From the NCBI GenBank assembly GCA_046724435.1, contig JBKOWN010000095.1, positions 1-13,172 of the forward strand: DNA of 13,172 nt. Reading direction: 5' to 3'. Position 1 is the stretch's first letter, and each line of letters opens with the position of its first letter. Positions 5,623-12,875 of the stretch are shown piece after piece. The notes below the pieces were generated by a model that saw only the letters and a program-made list of their open reading frames with translations, searched no databases and was not told the DNA's origin. A program made the translations under genes and the position numbers. This stretch comes from JALZAA01 sp046724435 (lineage in GTDB: Bacteria; Actinomycetota; Acidimicrobiia; IMCC26256; JACDBD01).

Positions 5623-6720
5623 TCAGCCCGAGTCGAGGACCAGCGAGGCCAGCTCCTCGAGCTGACCGGACGACCCGCCGGCGAGCTCCTTCAGCGTGAG
5701 GAGTCGTTTGTAATAGAGGTGCGCATCGTGCTCCCACGTGAACCCGATGCCACCATGGACCTGGATGAGCGACGCGCCCGCCGTGTACAGCTCGTCGGCG
5801 GCGAAGGCCTGGGCCATCGTGGCGGCGAGGTGGCGCTCGGCAGCGTCGGCGGCGTCGGCGGCCCAGCACGCGTAGTACGCCCCGGCCCGGGCGAGCTCGA
5901 CGGCGCGCAGCATGTCGGCGCAGAGGTGCTGGACCGCTTGGAACGAGCCGATCGGGCGGGCGAACTGCCGGCGCTCTTTCGCGTACTCGACCGCCATCTC
6001 GAGCGCCCGCGACGCGGTGCCGACGCCGTCGACGACCGCCGCGATCCCGAGGCGATCGACGGTCTCGGCGACCGCACCCGTTGCGTCGCCGGTGCCGAGG
6101 CGGCGGGCGGGTGCGTCGGCGAGGGTGACGTTAGCGAACTTGCGCGTCCCGTCGACGGTCGCGGTCGGCTCGACCTCCAGACCGGGCGCGTCGCGGGCGA
6201 CGACGAACGCGCCGAGCTCGCCGTCGGTAGTGGTCGCGGTGACGACGATCCAATCCGCGGCGATAGCGTCCTGTACATGCACCTTCTCACCCGCGACGCT
6301 CCAAGCACTGTTGTCGAGGACGGCGCGGGTCTCGCTGGCCGATGAGAGCGCGACCGCGGCGATCGATTCACCAGCAGCAATCAGGGGCAGGAGCTCGCCA
6401 CGGTCCTCCTCGGAGCCGGCGAGGGCGACGAGGCTGGCGGCGCCGGCCGCGGTCGACGCGAATGGGCCCGGGTGCACCGCGCGTCCGAGCTCCTCGAGCA
6501 CGACGGCCATGTCGACCATCCCCATGCCCGCGCCCCCGTGTACTTCGGGTATCAGCAACCCGGTGACCCCGAGCGCGCTGAGCCCCGACCAAACGCCGTC
6601 GGTCGTGCCGCGCTCGTCCTCGAGCATCTCGCGCACGTACGCGATCGGTGCGCGCTCGGCGAGGAACCGCTGCACCGTCGCGCGCAGCAGCTCCTGATCC
6701 TCGCTGAACTCGAAGTCCAA
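5623..6720 (-). CDS. Acyl-CoA dehydrogenase, short subunit (probably non-catalytic partner)
   Basis: A protein of 365 residues from a TTG start at 6720, reading MDFEFSEDQELLRATVQRFL, the usual N-terminus of acyl-CoA dehydrogenases. The three-domain layout is seen: the N-terminal helices, a middle beta domain (about 120-210) and the C-terminal helices with KERRQFARPIGSFQAVQH (248-265, the FAD-contact segment) and VHGGIGFTWEHDAHLYYKR (321-339). At the usual catalytic site, where many family members have a YEGT-like Glu, it reads LAGGSSG, and no helix-G Glu stands out. The middle domain also lacks the strong flavin motif of the divergent partner. This fits the weaker subunit of the alpha2-beta2 acyl-CoA dehydrogenases used on steroid side chains (for example the ChsE4-ChsE5 type). 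The TTG start is supported by a -10-like box 7 nt upstream. Confidence 0.85.
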   Translation of the reverse strand: MDFEFSEDQELLRATVQRFLAERAPIAYVREMLEDERGTTDGVWSGLSALGVTGLLIPEVHGGAGMGMVDMAVVLEELGRAVHPGPFASTAAGAASLVALAGSEEDRGELLPLIAAGESIAAVALSSASETRAVLDNSAWSVAGEKVHVQDAIAADWIVVTATTTDGELGAFVVARDAPGLEVEPTATVDGTRKFANVTLADAPARRLGTGDATGAVAETVDRLGIAAVVDGVGTASRALEMAVEYAKERRQFARPIGSFQAVQHLCADMLRAVELARAGAYYACWAADAADAAERHLAATMAQAFAADELYTAGASLIQVHGGIGFTWEHDAHLYYKRLLTLKELAGGSSGQLEELASLVLDSG

Positions 6721-6727
6721 GGGCCGG

Positions 6728-6733
6728 ACTGTA
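6728..6733 (-). promoter_or_regulatory. Leaderless -10 box TACAGT for the minus-strand acyl-CoA dehydrogenase
   Basis: Read on the minus strand, TACAGT ends 7 nt before the TTG start at 6720. The spacing puts the transcript start at or beside the start codon. The spacer has no Shine-Dalgarno sequence. No good -35 box is seen. Confidence 0.5.
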
Positions 6734-6738
6734 ACGAG

Positions 6739-6744
6739 TACGGT
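6739..6744 (+). promoter_or_regulatory. Leaderless -10 box TACGGT for the plus-strand acyl-CoA dehydrogenase
   Basis: TACGGT ends 7 nt before the GTG start at 6752, mirroring the box on the other strand 5 bp away. Polymerase bound at one promoter should hinder the other, unless a regulator holds both open. No good -35 box is seen. Confidence 0.5.
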
Positions 6745-6751
6745 CTCGGAT

Positions 6752-7942
6752 GTGCGACTGCGCTACGGCGAAGCGGAAGAGCAGTTCCGACGCGACCTCA
6801 TCGCATGGCTCGACGAGCACGCGCCCGTACCCGAGGTCATGCACCAGCGGAAGCAGTCGAGCGCCGACCTGCCGGACTGGGCGCGGGAGTGGCAGCGCAC
6901 GCTGTTCGAGCACGGCTGGCTCGTGCCCGGCTGGCCCCCCGAGCTCGGCGGTCGCGACGCGACCGCGGCCGAGCAGATGATCTACTTCGAGGAGCTCTCG
7001 AAACGCGACATCTACCGCAGCCTCAACCCGCAGGGACTGGGCATCGTGGCCCCGTCGATCAAGGACTACGGGACGCCCGAGCAGCAGGAGCGTTTCCTCC
7101 TCCCGACGCTGAAGGCGGAGATCGCGTGGTGCCTCGGGATGAGCGAGCCCGGCGCCGGCAGCGATCTCGCCTCGCTGTCGACGCGCGCCGTGCTCGACGG
7201 CGACCACTTCGTCGTGAACGGCCAGAAGGTGTGGACTTCCGGCGCGCACCATGCCGACTGGTGCCTGTGCTTCGTGCGCACCGATCCAGCCGCGCCGAAG
7301 CACAAGGGCATCAGCGCGCTGATCATCGACATGAAGACACCGGGGATCGAGTGCCGGCCGTTCCCCGAGCTCTCGGAGCCCGACTACTACGACTTCAACG
7401 AGGTGTTCTTCACCGACGTCGTCGTGCCACGCGACGCGTTGCTCGGCGACCTGCACGAGGGTTGGCCGATCACACAAGGATCGCTGGCGCACGAGCGCGC
7501 CATGCTCTGGATCGACTACGCGTACTTGGTGGACCGCGGTGTCCGGACGATGATCGATCTCGGCGACCGCCAGGGGCCGGACGGCGTCCCGTTGCGCGAC
7601 GATCCGCGCTTCCGGGACCAGGTCGCGGGCTTCTACATCGACTCCCAGGCACTGCTGCTGCTCGGGTACCGAGGCTTCGCCAAGTTCATGCGCGGCCGCG
7701 CATCGCCGGAGCATTCGCTGCTGAAGCTGTACGGCAGCGAGACGCTCCAGAGGTGCCTGGCCGCAGGCATGGAAGCGCAGGGACCGGACGCGCTCGATAC
7801 GCGCGTTCCCGGCCCGTCGATGTGGCGGGACGGGTCGTGGGCGACGCAGTGGCTCCGCTCGTTCTCGGGAACGATCCCGGGCGGCACGAGCGAGATCCAG
7901 CGCAACATCATCGCCGAGCGCGTGCTCGGGCTACCGAGATAG
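6752..7942 (+). CDS. Acyl-CoA dehydrogenase, long (probably catalytic) subunit
   Basis: A protein of 396 residues with a GTG start. Full acyl-CoA dehydrogenase signatures are present: WCLGMSEPGAGSDLAS (126-141, flavin/substrate contact), NGQKVWTSGAHHADW (156-170), and a C-terminal SFSGTIPGGTSEIQRN (370-385) with IIAERVLGLPR to the end. The YEGT-type Glu is replaced (IPGGT). Glu248 in LAHERA lies in the helix that carries the base in long-chain/isovaleryl-type enzymes and in the larger subunit of ChsE4-type heterotetramers, so this subunit can be catalytic. It would oxidise an acyl-CoA to the 2-enoyl-CoA, feeding the MaoC hydratase, and pass electrons to ETF. The divergent gene is its likely partner. 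A hairpin-like GGCTA/TAGCC surrounds the stop. Confidence 0.9.
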   Translation: MRLRYGEAEEQFRRDLIAWLDEHAPVPEVMHQRKQSSADLPDWAREWQRTLFEHGWLVPGWPPELGGRDATAAEQMIYFEELSKRDIYRSLNPQGLGIVAPSIKDYGTPEQQERFLLPTLKAEIAWCLGMSEPGAGSDLASLSTRAVLDGDHFVVNGQKVWTSGAHHADWCLCFVRTDPAAPKHKGISALIIDMKTPGIECRPFPELSEPDYYDFNEVFFTDVVVPRDALLGDLHEGWPITQGSLAHERAMLWIDYAYLVDRGVRTMIDLGDRQGPDGVPLRDDPRFRDQVAGFYIDSQALLLLGYRGFAKFMRGRASPEHSLLKLYGSETLQRCLAAGMEAQGPDALDTRVPGPSMWRDGSWATQWLRSFSGTIPGGTSEIQRNIIAERVLGLPR

Positions 7943-7978
7943 CCGAAGCCATACCAGCGAGCGACGAGGGGGCGGGCC

Positions 7979-8671
7979 ATGGCCGACCCGATGCTGTCCG
8001 ACGCCGACATCGACCGGATGCGGGCACCGCTGTGGGAACAGGCCCGCGCCGCCTTCGTGGCGGGGCGGAGCGATGAAGGCTCCGTGCTGCTCGACAAGGC
8101 CGTCGACCAGTGGGGTGCGCGCAAGGACTACTCGATCAACTGGATCACTTCCCTGCTCACGTTCATCGGCGAGGAGCTGGGAGAGGAGGCGGTGGAGCGG
8201 GCGCTGCGCAAGACCGGCGACGAGTTCGTGCGCCCCAGGCGCGAGACGGGCACCGACTGGGGGTCGCTGCCGGCGTCGGCCCGCGCCAAGGTCATCGCCC
8301 GGGCCATGCTGAGCAACATGGGCGCGGTCGACGTCGACGAGGACGACGAGAAGATCGTGCTGTCGTTCCGGTGTGGGACTGGCGGCCGACTGATCGACGA
8401 GGGCCGCTACGAGGGCGACCCTGCATACCTCACGCTGCGCGAGAAGAGCGGGCGCACGTTCATGCGCGACGAGCTCCCCGTGTACTGCGCCCACTGCTCG
8501 GTGAACAACGAGATGCAACCCGTCGAGTGGGGCGGTGCCCCGACGAGCATCGAACACCCGCCCGAGCGCAAGGGTGAGCCGTGTGTCCACCACATCTACA
8601 AGGACGTCGGCGCGACCCCGGACGAGGCCTATCGCCGCATCGGCAAGCCGCGCTCAACGCCCGAAACGTGA
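7979..8671 (+). CDS. Uncharacterised Cys/His-rich protein (loosely similar to ATC-hydrolase-annotated proteins)
   Basis: A protein of 230 residues starting at an ATG preceded by a purine-rich GAGGGGG stretch, which makes it one of the few starts here with a ribosome-binding site. The N-terminal half is helical and acidic (LWEQARAAFVAGR, LLTFIGEELGEEAVERALRK). The C-terminal half holds a possible metal site: RCGTGGRLID (131-140), YCAHCSVNNE (169-178) and PCVHHIYKD (201-209). I recall similar proteins with GSGGR, CxHC and PCxxHIYK patterns in actinobacteria and Chloroflexi, often labelled L-2-amino-thiazoline-4-carboxylate hydrolase, but I cannot confirm that label and do not assert the activity. 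It follows the acyl-CoA dehydrogenase by 36 bp on the same strand, so it may be co-transcribed. No signal peptide or membrane helix is seen. Confidence 0.6.
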   Translation: MADPMLSDADIDRMRAPLWEQARAAFVAGRSDEGSVLLDKAVDQWGARKDYSINWITSLLTFIGEELGEEAVERALRKTGDEFVRPRRETGTDWGSLPASARAKVIARAMLSNMGAVDVDEDDEKIVLSFRCGTGGRLIDEGRYEGDPAYLTLREKSGRTFMRDELPVYCAHCSVNNEMQPVEWGGAPTSIEHPPERKGEPCVHHIYKDVGATPDEAYRRIGKPRSTPET

Positions 8672-8678
8672 CATTCGG

Positions 8679-8684
8679 TATCCT
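8679..8684 (+). promoter_or_regulatory. Possible -10 box TATCCT before the glycosyltransferase fusion
   Basis: A good TATCCT hexamer lies 38 nt before the ATG at 8723, in the 51-bp gap after the previous stop. It would give a leader of about 32 nt. No convincing -35 box is seen. Confidence 0.35.
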
Positions 8685-8687
8685 CCG

Positions 8688-8726
8688 ATGATCACGCAAC
8701 GACGCCGCCGGACCGGCAGACGATGA
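8688..8726 (+). CDS. Arginine-rich 12-codon mini-ORF overlapping the next start
   Basis: An ATG at 8688 opens a frame of MITQRRRRTGRR whose stop overlaps the ATG of the following gene (ATGA). The arrangement would suit a leader peptide coupling translation to the glycosyltransferase gene, which itself has no clear ribosome-binding site. There is no visible ribosome-binding site for the mini-ORF either, and a transcript started from the TATCCT box would begin just past its ATG, so it would be read only from upstream transcripts. It may be chance. Confidence 0.2.
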   Translation: MITQRRRRTGRR

Positions 8727-10168
8727 AGCGCATCGGGATCCTGATCGTCGCGTACAACGCGGTCTCGACCCTCGCGCAGGTGCTCGACCGCATCCCGCGC
8801 GAATTCGTCCCGCGCATCACCGAGGTCCTGATGTGCGACGACCACAGCCAGGACTCGACGTATCTCGTCGGTCTTGGTTACCAGCAGCAGGTGCGGGACC
8901 TGCCACTCCGCGTCATCCGCCACCCCCGCAACCTCGGGTACGGCGGCAACCAGAAGGCCGGGTACCGCTGGGCTATAGAGCAAGGCCTGGACATCGTCGT
9001 GCTCCTGCACGGTGACGGGCAGTACGCGCCCGAGATCCTCCCGAACATCGTGGAGCCGCTCGAGCTCGACCAGTGCGATGCAGTCCTCGGCTCCCGGATG
9101 ATGGAGCAAGGCGCGGCACGCAACGGGGGCATGCCGCTCTACAAGTACGTCGGGAACCGCATCCTGACTCGTTTCGAGAACGCGGTCGCGGGCGCCGAGC
9201 TCACCGAGTGGCACAGCGGCTATCGCGCCTACAGCGTGGACGCGCTGCGCTCGATCCCGTTCGAGCAGAACTCCAATGGGTTCGACTTCGACACCGAGAT
9301 CATCCTCGAGCTGTTGGAGGCCGGAAAGCGGATCGCCGAGATCCCGATTCCGACGTACTACGGCGACGAGATCTGTTACGTGGACGGCCTGAAGTATGCG
9401 AAGGACGTGTCACGCAAGGTGCTCCGGTACCGGGCGCACAAGATGGGTTTCGGCTCGGGCGAGATGGCGTTCGCGAGCAGCGCGTACGAGCCGAAGCTGG
9501 ATCCCGAGACGTCGCACGGCAGGGTGGCGGCCTGGCTGTCCCACCGCCCCTCGAGCCGCGTGCTCGATCTGGGATGTTCCGACGGCGCGTTGAGCGCCGA
9601 GCTGCGCGGGCACGGCCACGAGGTCACCGGCGTGGACGTCGAGGAGCATGCGGGCGTGCGCGGTCGTGTCGACGCGTTCGTGCCCGCCGATCTCGAGGAC
9701 GGCATCCCCGACGCAGTCGGTGATGGCTTCGACGTGATCGTCGCGGCCGACGTCCTGGAGCACGTCCGGGAACCCGAGAAGCTGCTCGCCGACGGCGCGG
9801 ATCGGCTCGCGCCCGGTGGTTCGATCGTCGCAAGCGTCCCGAACTTCGGACACTGGTACCCGCGCGTTCGAAGCACGATCGGCCGCTTCGACTACGACCG
9901 GAGAGGCATCCTCGACCGCGGCCATCTCCGCTTCTTCACCCTTTCGGGCTTCGAGCACCTCGTGGAGCGGACGGGGTTCTCGGTGCGTCGACGCGAGTTC
10001 CTCACGATCCCGATGGAGGTCGCCAACCGGGGCGGGAGCGGTCAGAACGGCGGCACGGGGGCGGCGTCCATCCGCGCGTTCAAGCGCGCTGACCGGTTCG
10101 GCACGCAGCTCCGCCCGGAGCTCTTCGCGTACCAATTCCTCTTCGAGCTCCAGCCCGTCAGCTCGTAG
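8723..10168 (+). CDS. Glycosyltransferase family 2 - class I SAM methyltransferase fusion
   Basis: A protein of 481 residues with two domains. Residues 1-245 are a GT2 (GT-A fold) domain of the dolichol/polyprenyl-phosphate sugar synthase kind: IGILIVAYN, CDDHSQDST (38-46), HGDGQY (96-101, the metal-binding DxQ site), GSRMMEQG (123-130) and WHSGYRAY (163-170). It lacks the C-terminal membrane helices found in some relatives. Residues 265-480 are a methyltransferase with SAM motif I VLDLGCSDG (280-288), the motif II acidic residue (GVDVEE, Asp305), VIVAADVLEH (338-347) and LAPGG (362-366), of the Methyltransf_23/UbiE-like sort. The likely role is making and modifying a sugar-lipid or surface glycan in the cytoplasm. 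It may supply the GT-C enzyme encoded at 4136, but that is only a guess. It converges on the amidohydrolase with a gap of 15 bp. Confidence 0.87.
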   Translation: MKRIGILIVAYNAVSTLAQVLDRIPREFVPRITEVLMCDDHSQDSTYLVGLGYQQQVRDLPLRVIRHPRNLGYGGNQKAGYRWAIEQGLDIVVLLHGDGQYAPEILPNIVEPLELDQCDAVLGSRMMEQGAARNGGMPLYKYVGNRILTRFENAVAGAELTEWHSGYRAYSVDALRSIPFEQNSNGFDFDTEIILELLEAGKRIAEIPIPTYYGDEICYVDGLKYAKDVSRKVLRYRAHKMGFGSGEMAFASSAYEPKLDPETSHGRVAAWLSHRPSSRVLDLGCSDGALSAELRGHGHEVTGVDVEEHAGVRGRVDAFVPADLEDGIPDAVGDGFDVIVAADVLEHVREPEKLLADGADRLAPGGSIVASVPNFGHWYPRVRSTIGRFDYDRRGILDRGHLRFFTLSGFEHLVERTGFSVRRREFLTIPMEVANRGGSGQNGGTGAASIRAFKRADRFGTQLRPELFAYQFLFELQPVSS

Positions 10169-10183
10169 GGCCGACGACCCGCG

Positions 10184-11845
10184 TCAACCCCGTAGGAGGC
10201 GACCCGGCTTCGAGTCGACCGCGTCGGGAACGGGCTCGCCGTCGACACGGATGGGCGTCCCGTTCACGACGACGTGGGCCATACCGACCGGGGCATCGGC
10301 GACGAGCCGCTCACCGTCGGCAGGGAAGTCCCGCACGCGCCGGAGCGGACCAGGCGCCACCGTGTCGGGATCGAAGACGGCCAAATCGGCGGTCATGCCC
10401 TCGCGCACGTAGCCGCGGTCGCGGAGGTCGTACACGTCGGCCGGCTCGCCCGTGAGCTTGCGCACCCCCGCCTCCAACGGGAGCGCGCCGCGGTCGCGTA
10501 CCCACTGACCGAGCAGGTCGGTCGACATGCACGCGTCGCACAGCTGACTGACGTGCGCGCCGGCGTCGGAGAGGCCGATCAGCATGCCGTCCTGTTGGAG
10601 CAACCATCCGATCGCGTCGTCGTCATCGTTCGCAAGGATGCTGCGGAAGCGCGTCTCGAGGTTTTCGGAGCACGCGAGGTCGAGGATGGCGTCGAGCGGC
10701 TGGACGCCGCGCTCGCGCGCCAGCGCGGCCACCGGCTTGTCGATCAGCTCCGGGTACTTCGCCGTCTCGCTGACCGAGAGCTTCTCCCAGTTCGGCTTGA
10801 AGAACCGGGGCTCGTCCAGCTCCTCCTGGGCCTTCTTCCGCCATTCGGGATCGCGGAACGCGGCCAGCTTCTCCTCGACGGTCTTGTCCATCAAGGCGGC
10901 GAAGATCGGGTTCATGTTGAACGTGAACGGCTCGGCCATGTTCATCGAGAACACGAGCGGGCGCACCGACACCTGCGGCCAGACGTCCGCTCCCGTCGAG
11001 CGTTCCTTGTGGTTCAGCTCGGCCATCCCCTCGTGCCACGGGTAGCCCTTGATCGTGAGCAACGCGGTCCACGTGAACGGCCGGCCGATCGTGCGCTGGA
11101 GCGTGTAGACGTCCTTGTGCTTGATCTTCTCGCCCGGCAGCAGCTCCACGACGCCCCGCCCCGCCTGATCCAGCGCGGTCATGATGACCTCGAGCTCGTG
11201 CACGTCGGCGATCCGGGACGGCACCGGGCGTCCACCGTCGCCCGAGTGCGTCGCCGACGAGCTCGATGCGAACCCGGCCGCGCCCGCCTCCACCGCTTCG
11301 CGGAGGACGGCCTGCATCTGCAGCAGCTCGTCGTCGGTGGCCTCGCGCTCGTACCCGTCGTCGCCCATCACCCAGAGCCGCAGCGCGGTGTGGCCGACGT
11401 ACGCGGAGTAGTTGATGACGGTGCCGCGGCGCTCCACGGAGTCGAGGTACTCGGGAAAGGTCTCGAAGTCCCACGGCACGCCCGCCTCGAGCGTGGCCGG
11501 GCTCATGTCCTCGACGTGCTCCAGCGTGTGCACCATCAGGTTCCGATGGTCGGGCCGGCACGGGGCGATCGAGAAGCCGCAGTTGCCGGCGACGACGCTG
11601 GTCACGCCGTGCCAGGACGACGGGGTGAGCGCCGGGTCCCAGAACACCTGCGCGTCGTAGTGCGTGTGGATGTCGATGAACCCGGGGGTGACGACGTGCC
11701 CGGTGGCGTCGAGCGTGCGCTTCCCGTCGAGGTCGTCGCCGATCTCGCTGATGCGGTCGCCGGTGACGGCGACGTCCGCCCGCCTGCCCGGGGCGCCGGA
11801 GCCGTCGATCACGGTGCCGTTGCGGATGATGAGGTCTGCGCTCAT
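10184..11845 (-). CDS. Amidohydrolase family 3 protein, D-aminoacylase-like
   Basis: A protein of 553 residues starting at ATG 11845. A longer frame to 11914 exists but overlaps the upstream nuclease gene, and AAAGGG lies suitably before 11845. The N-terminal beta part (LIIRNGTVIDGSGAPG) is followed by the metal motif FIDIHTHYDAQ (57-66, His60, His62), GNCGFSIAPC (87-96, with Cys89 in the position of the D-aminoacylase metal cysteine), GHTALR (151-156), GLSDAGAH (424-431, the conserved Asp427) and a C-terminal LTGEPADVYDLRDRG (464-478). These are the marks of N-acyl-D-amino-acid deacylases and related urease-superfamily enzymes, which hydrolyse amide bonds using zinc. The exact substrate is uncertain, because many actinobacterial homologues belong to an uncharacterised branch. 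It is the second gene of a minus-strand operon, 4 bp after the nuclease stop. Confidence 0.88.
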   Translation of the reverse strand: MSADLIIRNGTVIDGSGAPGRRADVAVTGDRISEIGDDLDGKRTLDATGHVVTPGFIDIHTHYDAQVFWDPALTPSSWHGVTSVVAGNCGFSIAPCRPDHRNLMVHTLEHVEDMSPATLEAGVPWDFETFPEYLDSVERRGTVINYSAYVGHTALRLWVMGDDGYEREATDDELLQMQAVLREAVEAGAAGFASSSSATHSGDGGRPVPSRIADVHELEVIMTALDQAGRGVVELLPGEKIKHKDVYTLQRTIGRPFTWTALLTIKGYPWHEGMAELNHKERSTGADVWPQVSVRPLVFSMNMAEPFTFNMNPIFAALMDKTVEEKLAAFRDPEWRKKAQEELDEPRFFKPNWEKLSVSETAKYPELIDKPVAALARERGVQPLDAILDLACSENLETRFRSILANDDDDAIGWLLQQDGMLIGLSDAGAHVSQLCDACMSTDLLGQWVRDRGALPLEAGVRKLTGEPADVYDLRDRGYVREGMTADLAVFDPDTVAPGPLRRVRDFPADGERLVADAPVGMAHVVVNGTPIRVDGEPVPDAVDSKPGRLLRG

Positions 11846-11849
11846 GATG

Positions 11850-12854
11850 TCAGCCCTTTCGACAAGACAAGTCTGCCCCGACTCCGGTGTGGTCGGACAA
11901 GTAGACCAGCCCACCGGGCCCGTTCGCGGCTGGCTGGTCGGCGAAAAGCCCCGTCCCGAGCCCGTCCTTGTCGCGGTCCTTCGGCGTGTCGAACCTGGCC
12001 TTGCAGCTGCGCGACCCCTTCACGAACAGGAAGTCGATGCGCTCGGTCTCCTTGCTGGCCGGATTCTTGAGATCGTCGGTATTCATGTCCTGGCGACCGC
12101 TGGTGCACTGCACGCCGGTCGTCGGATCGCATTCGGGATTGCCGGCGGCAAGGTGCGAGTCCACCCAGCCGTCGGCGACGATCGACTGGTAGCGCTGCGA
12201 CGTCGCCGTCACGTTGAAGTCGCCGGTGAGGACACGGATCGTCTTGCTCCCGCCGCCTTCGGACGCGATGGCCTTCGCCTGGATCGTCTGGCAAGCGGAG
12301 ATCGTGACCTCGGCCGGGCACTCCGGCGGACAGTCGGCCGGATTGCACGGCTCGGGGTCGCCAGGCTCGGGGTCGCCGTCCTGATGGCTGACGACGAGGG
12401 CCAGCGGCCCGAGCTTCGAGCGCAGGTCGACGCGGTACGCGCTCCGGAAGTTGCCGGCGAGGACGGTGAGCTTCTGGCTCGTGACAGGCAGCGTGGTCAG
12501 GACCAGCTCGCGGTCGATGAGCGGCATGTTGTGCCACACGACCTCGTACTTGCATTGCTTCACCCACGGCGCGGCTGTGATCCGGTCGTACGTCCTCGGC
12601 GCGATCTCCTGCAGCGCCACGACCGGCGGGCACTTCGCGGCTTGGAGCTGCCGGCCCAGGAGCGCCACCCGGTCGTCGCCCTGACAGTCGTCGGGGGCGT
12701 TCGGGCAGACGATCCCGTGGAGGATGTTCATGGTCACGATGCGCAGGTCGTCCTTCGGCGCGACGCGGGGCGCGCTGCCGGCGGCGGCTGAGACGGCGGG
12801 CGTCGCCGCCGTGACGAGCATGGCGGCGACGAGCCCCACGAGCAGCTTCCGCAC
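11850..12854 (-). CDS. Secreted endonuclease/exonuclease/phosphatase (EEP) family protein
   Basis: A protein of 334 residues from a GTG at 12854. That start is favoured because GGGGGA stands 5 nt upstream and the signal peptide (RKLLVGLVAAMLVTAATPAV, probable cut after AVSA at about 24) begins directly there. The open frame upstream to 12986 would bury it. EEP motifs are present in order: RIVTMNILHG (38-47, Asn43), ALQEIAPR (80-87, metal Glu83), LTGDFNV (209-215), RIDFLFV (272-278) and LSDHTGVG (319-326, catalytic Asp321/His322). The family includes DNase I-like nucleases, sphingomyelinases and inositol phosphatases, which all cut phosphoester bonds with Mg. The protein has twelve cysteines, all in the mature part, suggesting several disulfides. 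A GDPEPGDPEPCNP segment (about 160-172) is coded by a 15-bp tandem repeat. The true substrate is unknown. Confidence 0.85.
   Translation of the reverse strand: MRKLLVGLVAAMLVTAATPAVSAAAGSAPRVAPKDDLRIVTMNILHGIVCPNAPDDCQGDDRVALLGRQLQAAKCPPVVALQEIAPRTYDRITAAPWVKQCKYEVVWHNMPLIDRELVLTTLPVTSQKLTVLAGNFRSAYRVDLRSKLGPLALVVSHQDGDPEPGDPEPCNPADCPPECPAEVTISACQTIQAKAIASEGGGSKTIRVLTGDFNVTATSQRYQSIVADGWVDSHLAAGNPECDPTTGVQCTSGRQDMNTDDLKNPASKETERIDFLFVKGSRSCKARFDTPKDRDKDGLGTGLFADQPAANGPGGLVYLSDHTGVGADLSCRKG
12349..12377. repeat. 15-bp tandem repeat inside the EEP gene
   Basis: GGCTCGGGGTCGCC occurs at 12349-12362 and again at 12364-12377, a period of 15 bp. It encodes GDPEP twice in the minus-strand protein, in a Pro/Asp-rich loop near four cysteines. 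The reading frame is kept, so it is a small loop expansion. Confidence 0.7.
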
Positions 12855-12875
12855 GATTCCCCCGATTTGCCGGTC

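Noticed and set aside
7929..7944. GGCTA/TAGCC inverted repeat at the end of the acyl-CoA dehydrogenase gene
   Set aside because: Only 5 bp of stem, partly inside the coding region and stop; too weak to call a terminator, and the next gene probably needs read-through.
6472..8076. Long open frame on the plus strand, 534 codons
   Set aside because: It runs antisense to one acyl-CoA dehydrogenase and out of frame over the other. The product is Arg/Ala/Pro-rich low-complexity sequence without motifs, typical of GC-rich shadow frames.
11846..11914. Upstream start of the amidohydrolase (23 extra residues)
   Set aside because: It overlaps the nuclease coding end, and the extra residues have no likeness to the family N-terminus, which starts at MSADLIIRNG.
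10274..12070. Long open frame on the plus strand, 598 codons, opposite the amidohydrolase
   Set aside because: The minus-strand frame has complete amidohydrolase motifs and a ribosome-binding site; the plus frame is Arg/His/Val-rich with no family pattern.
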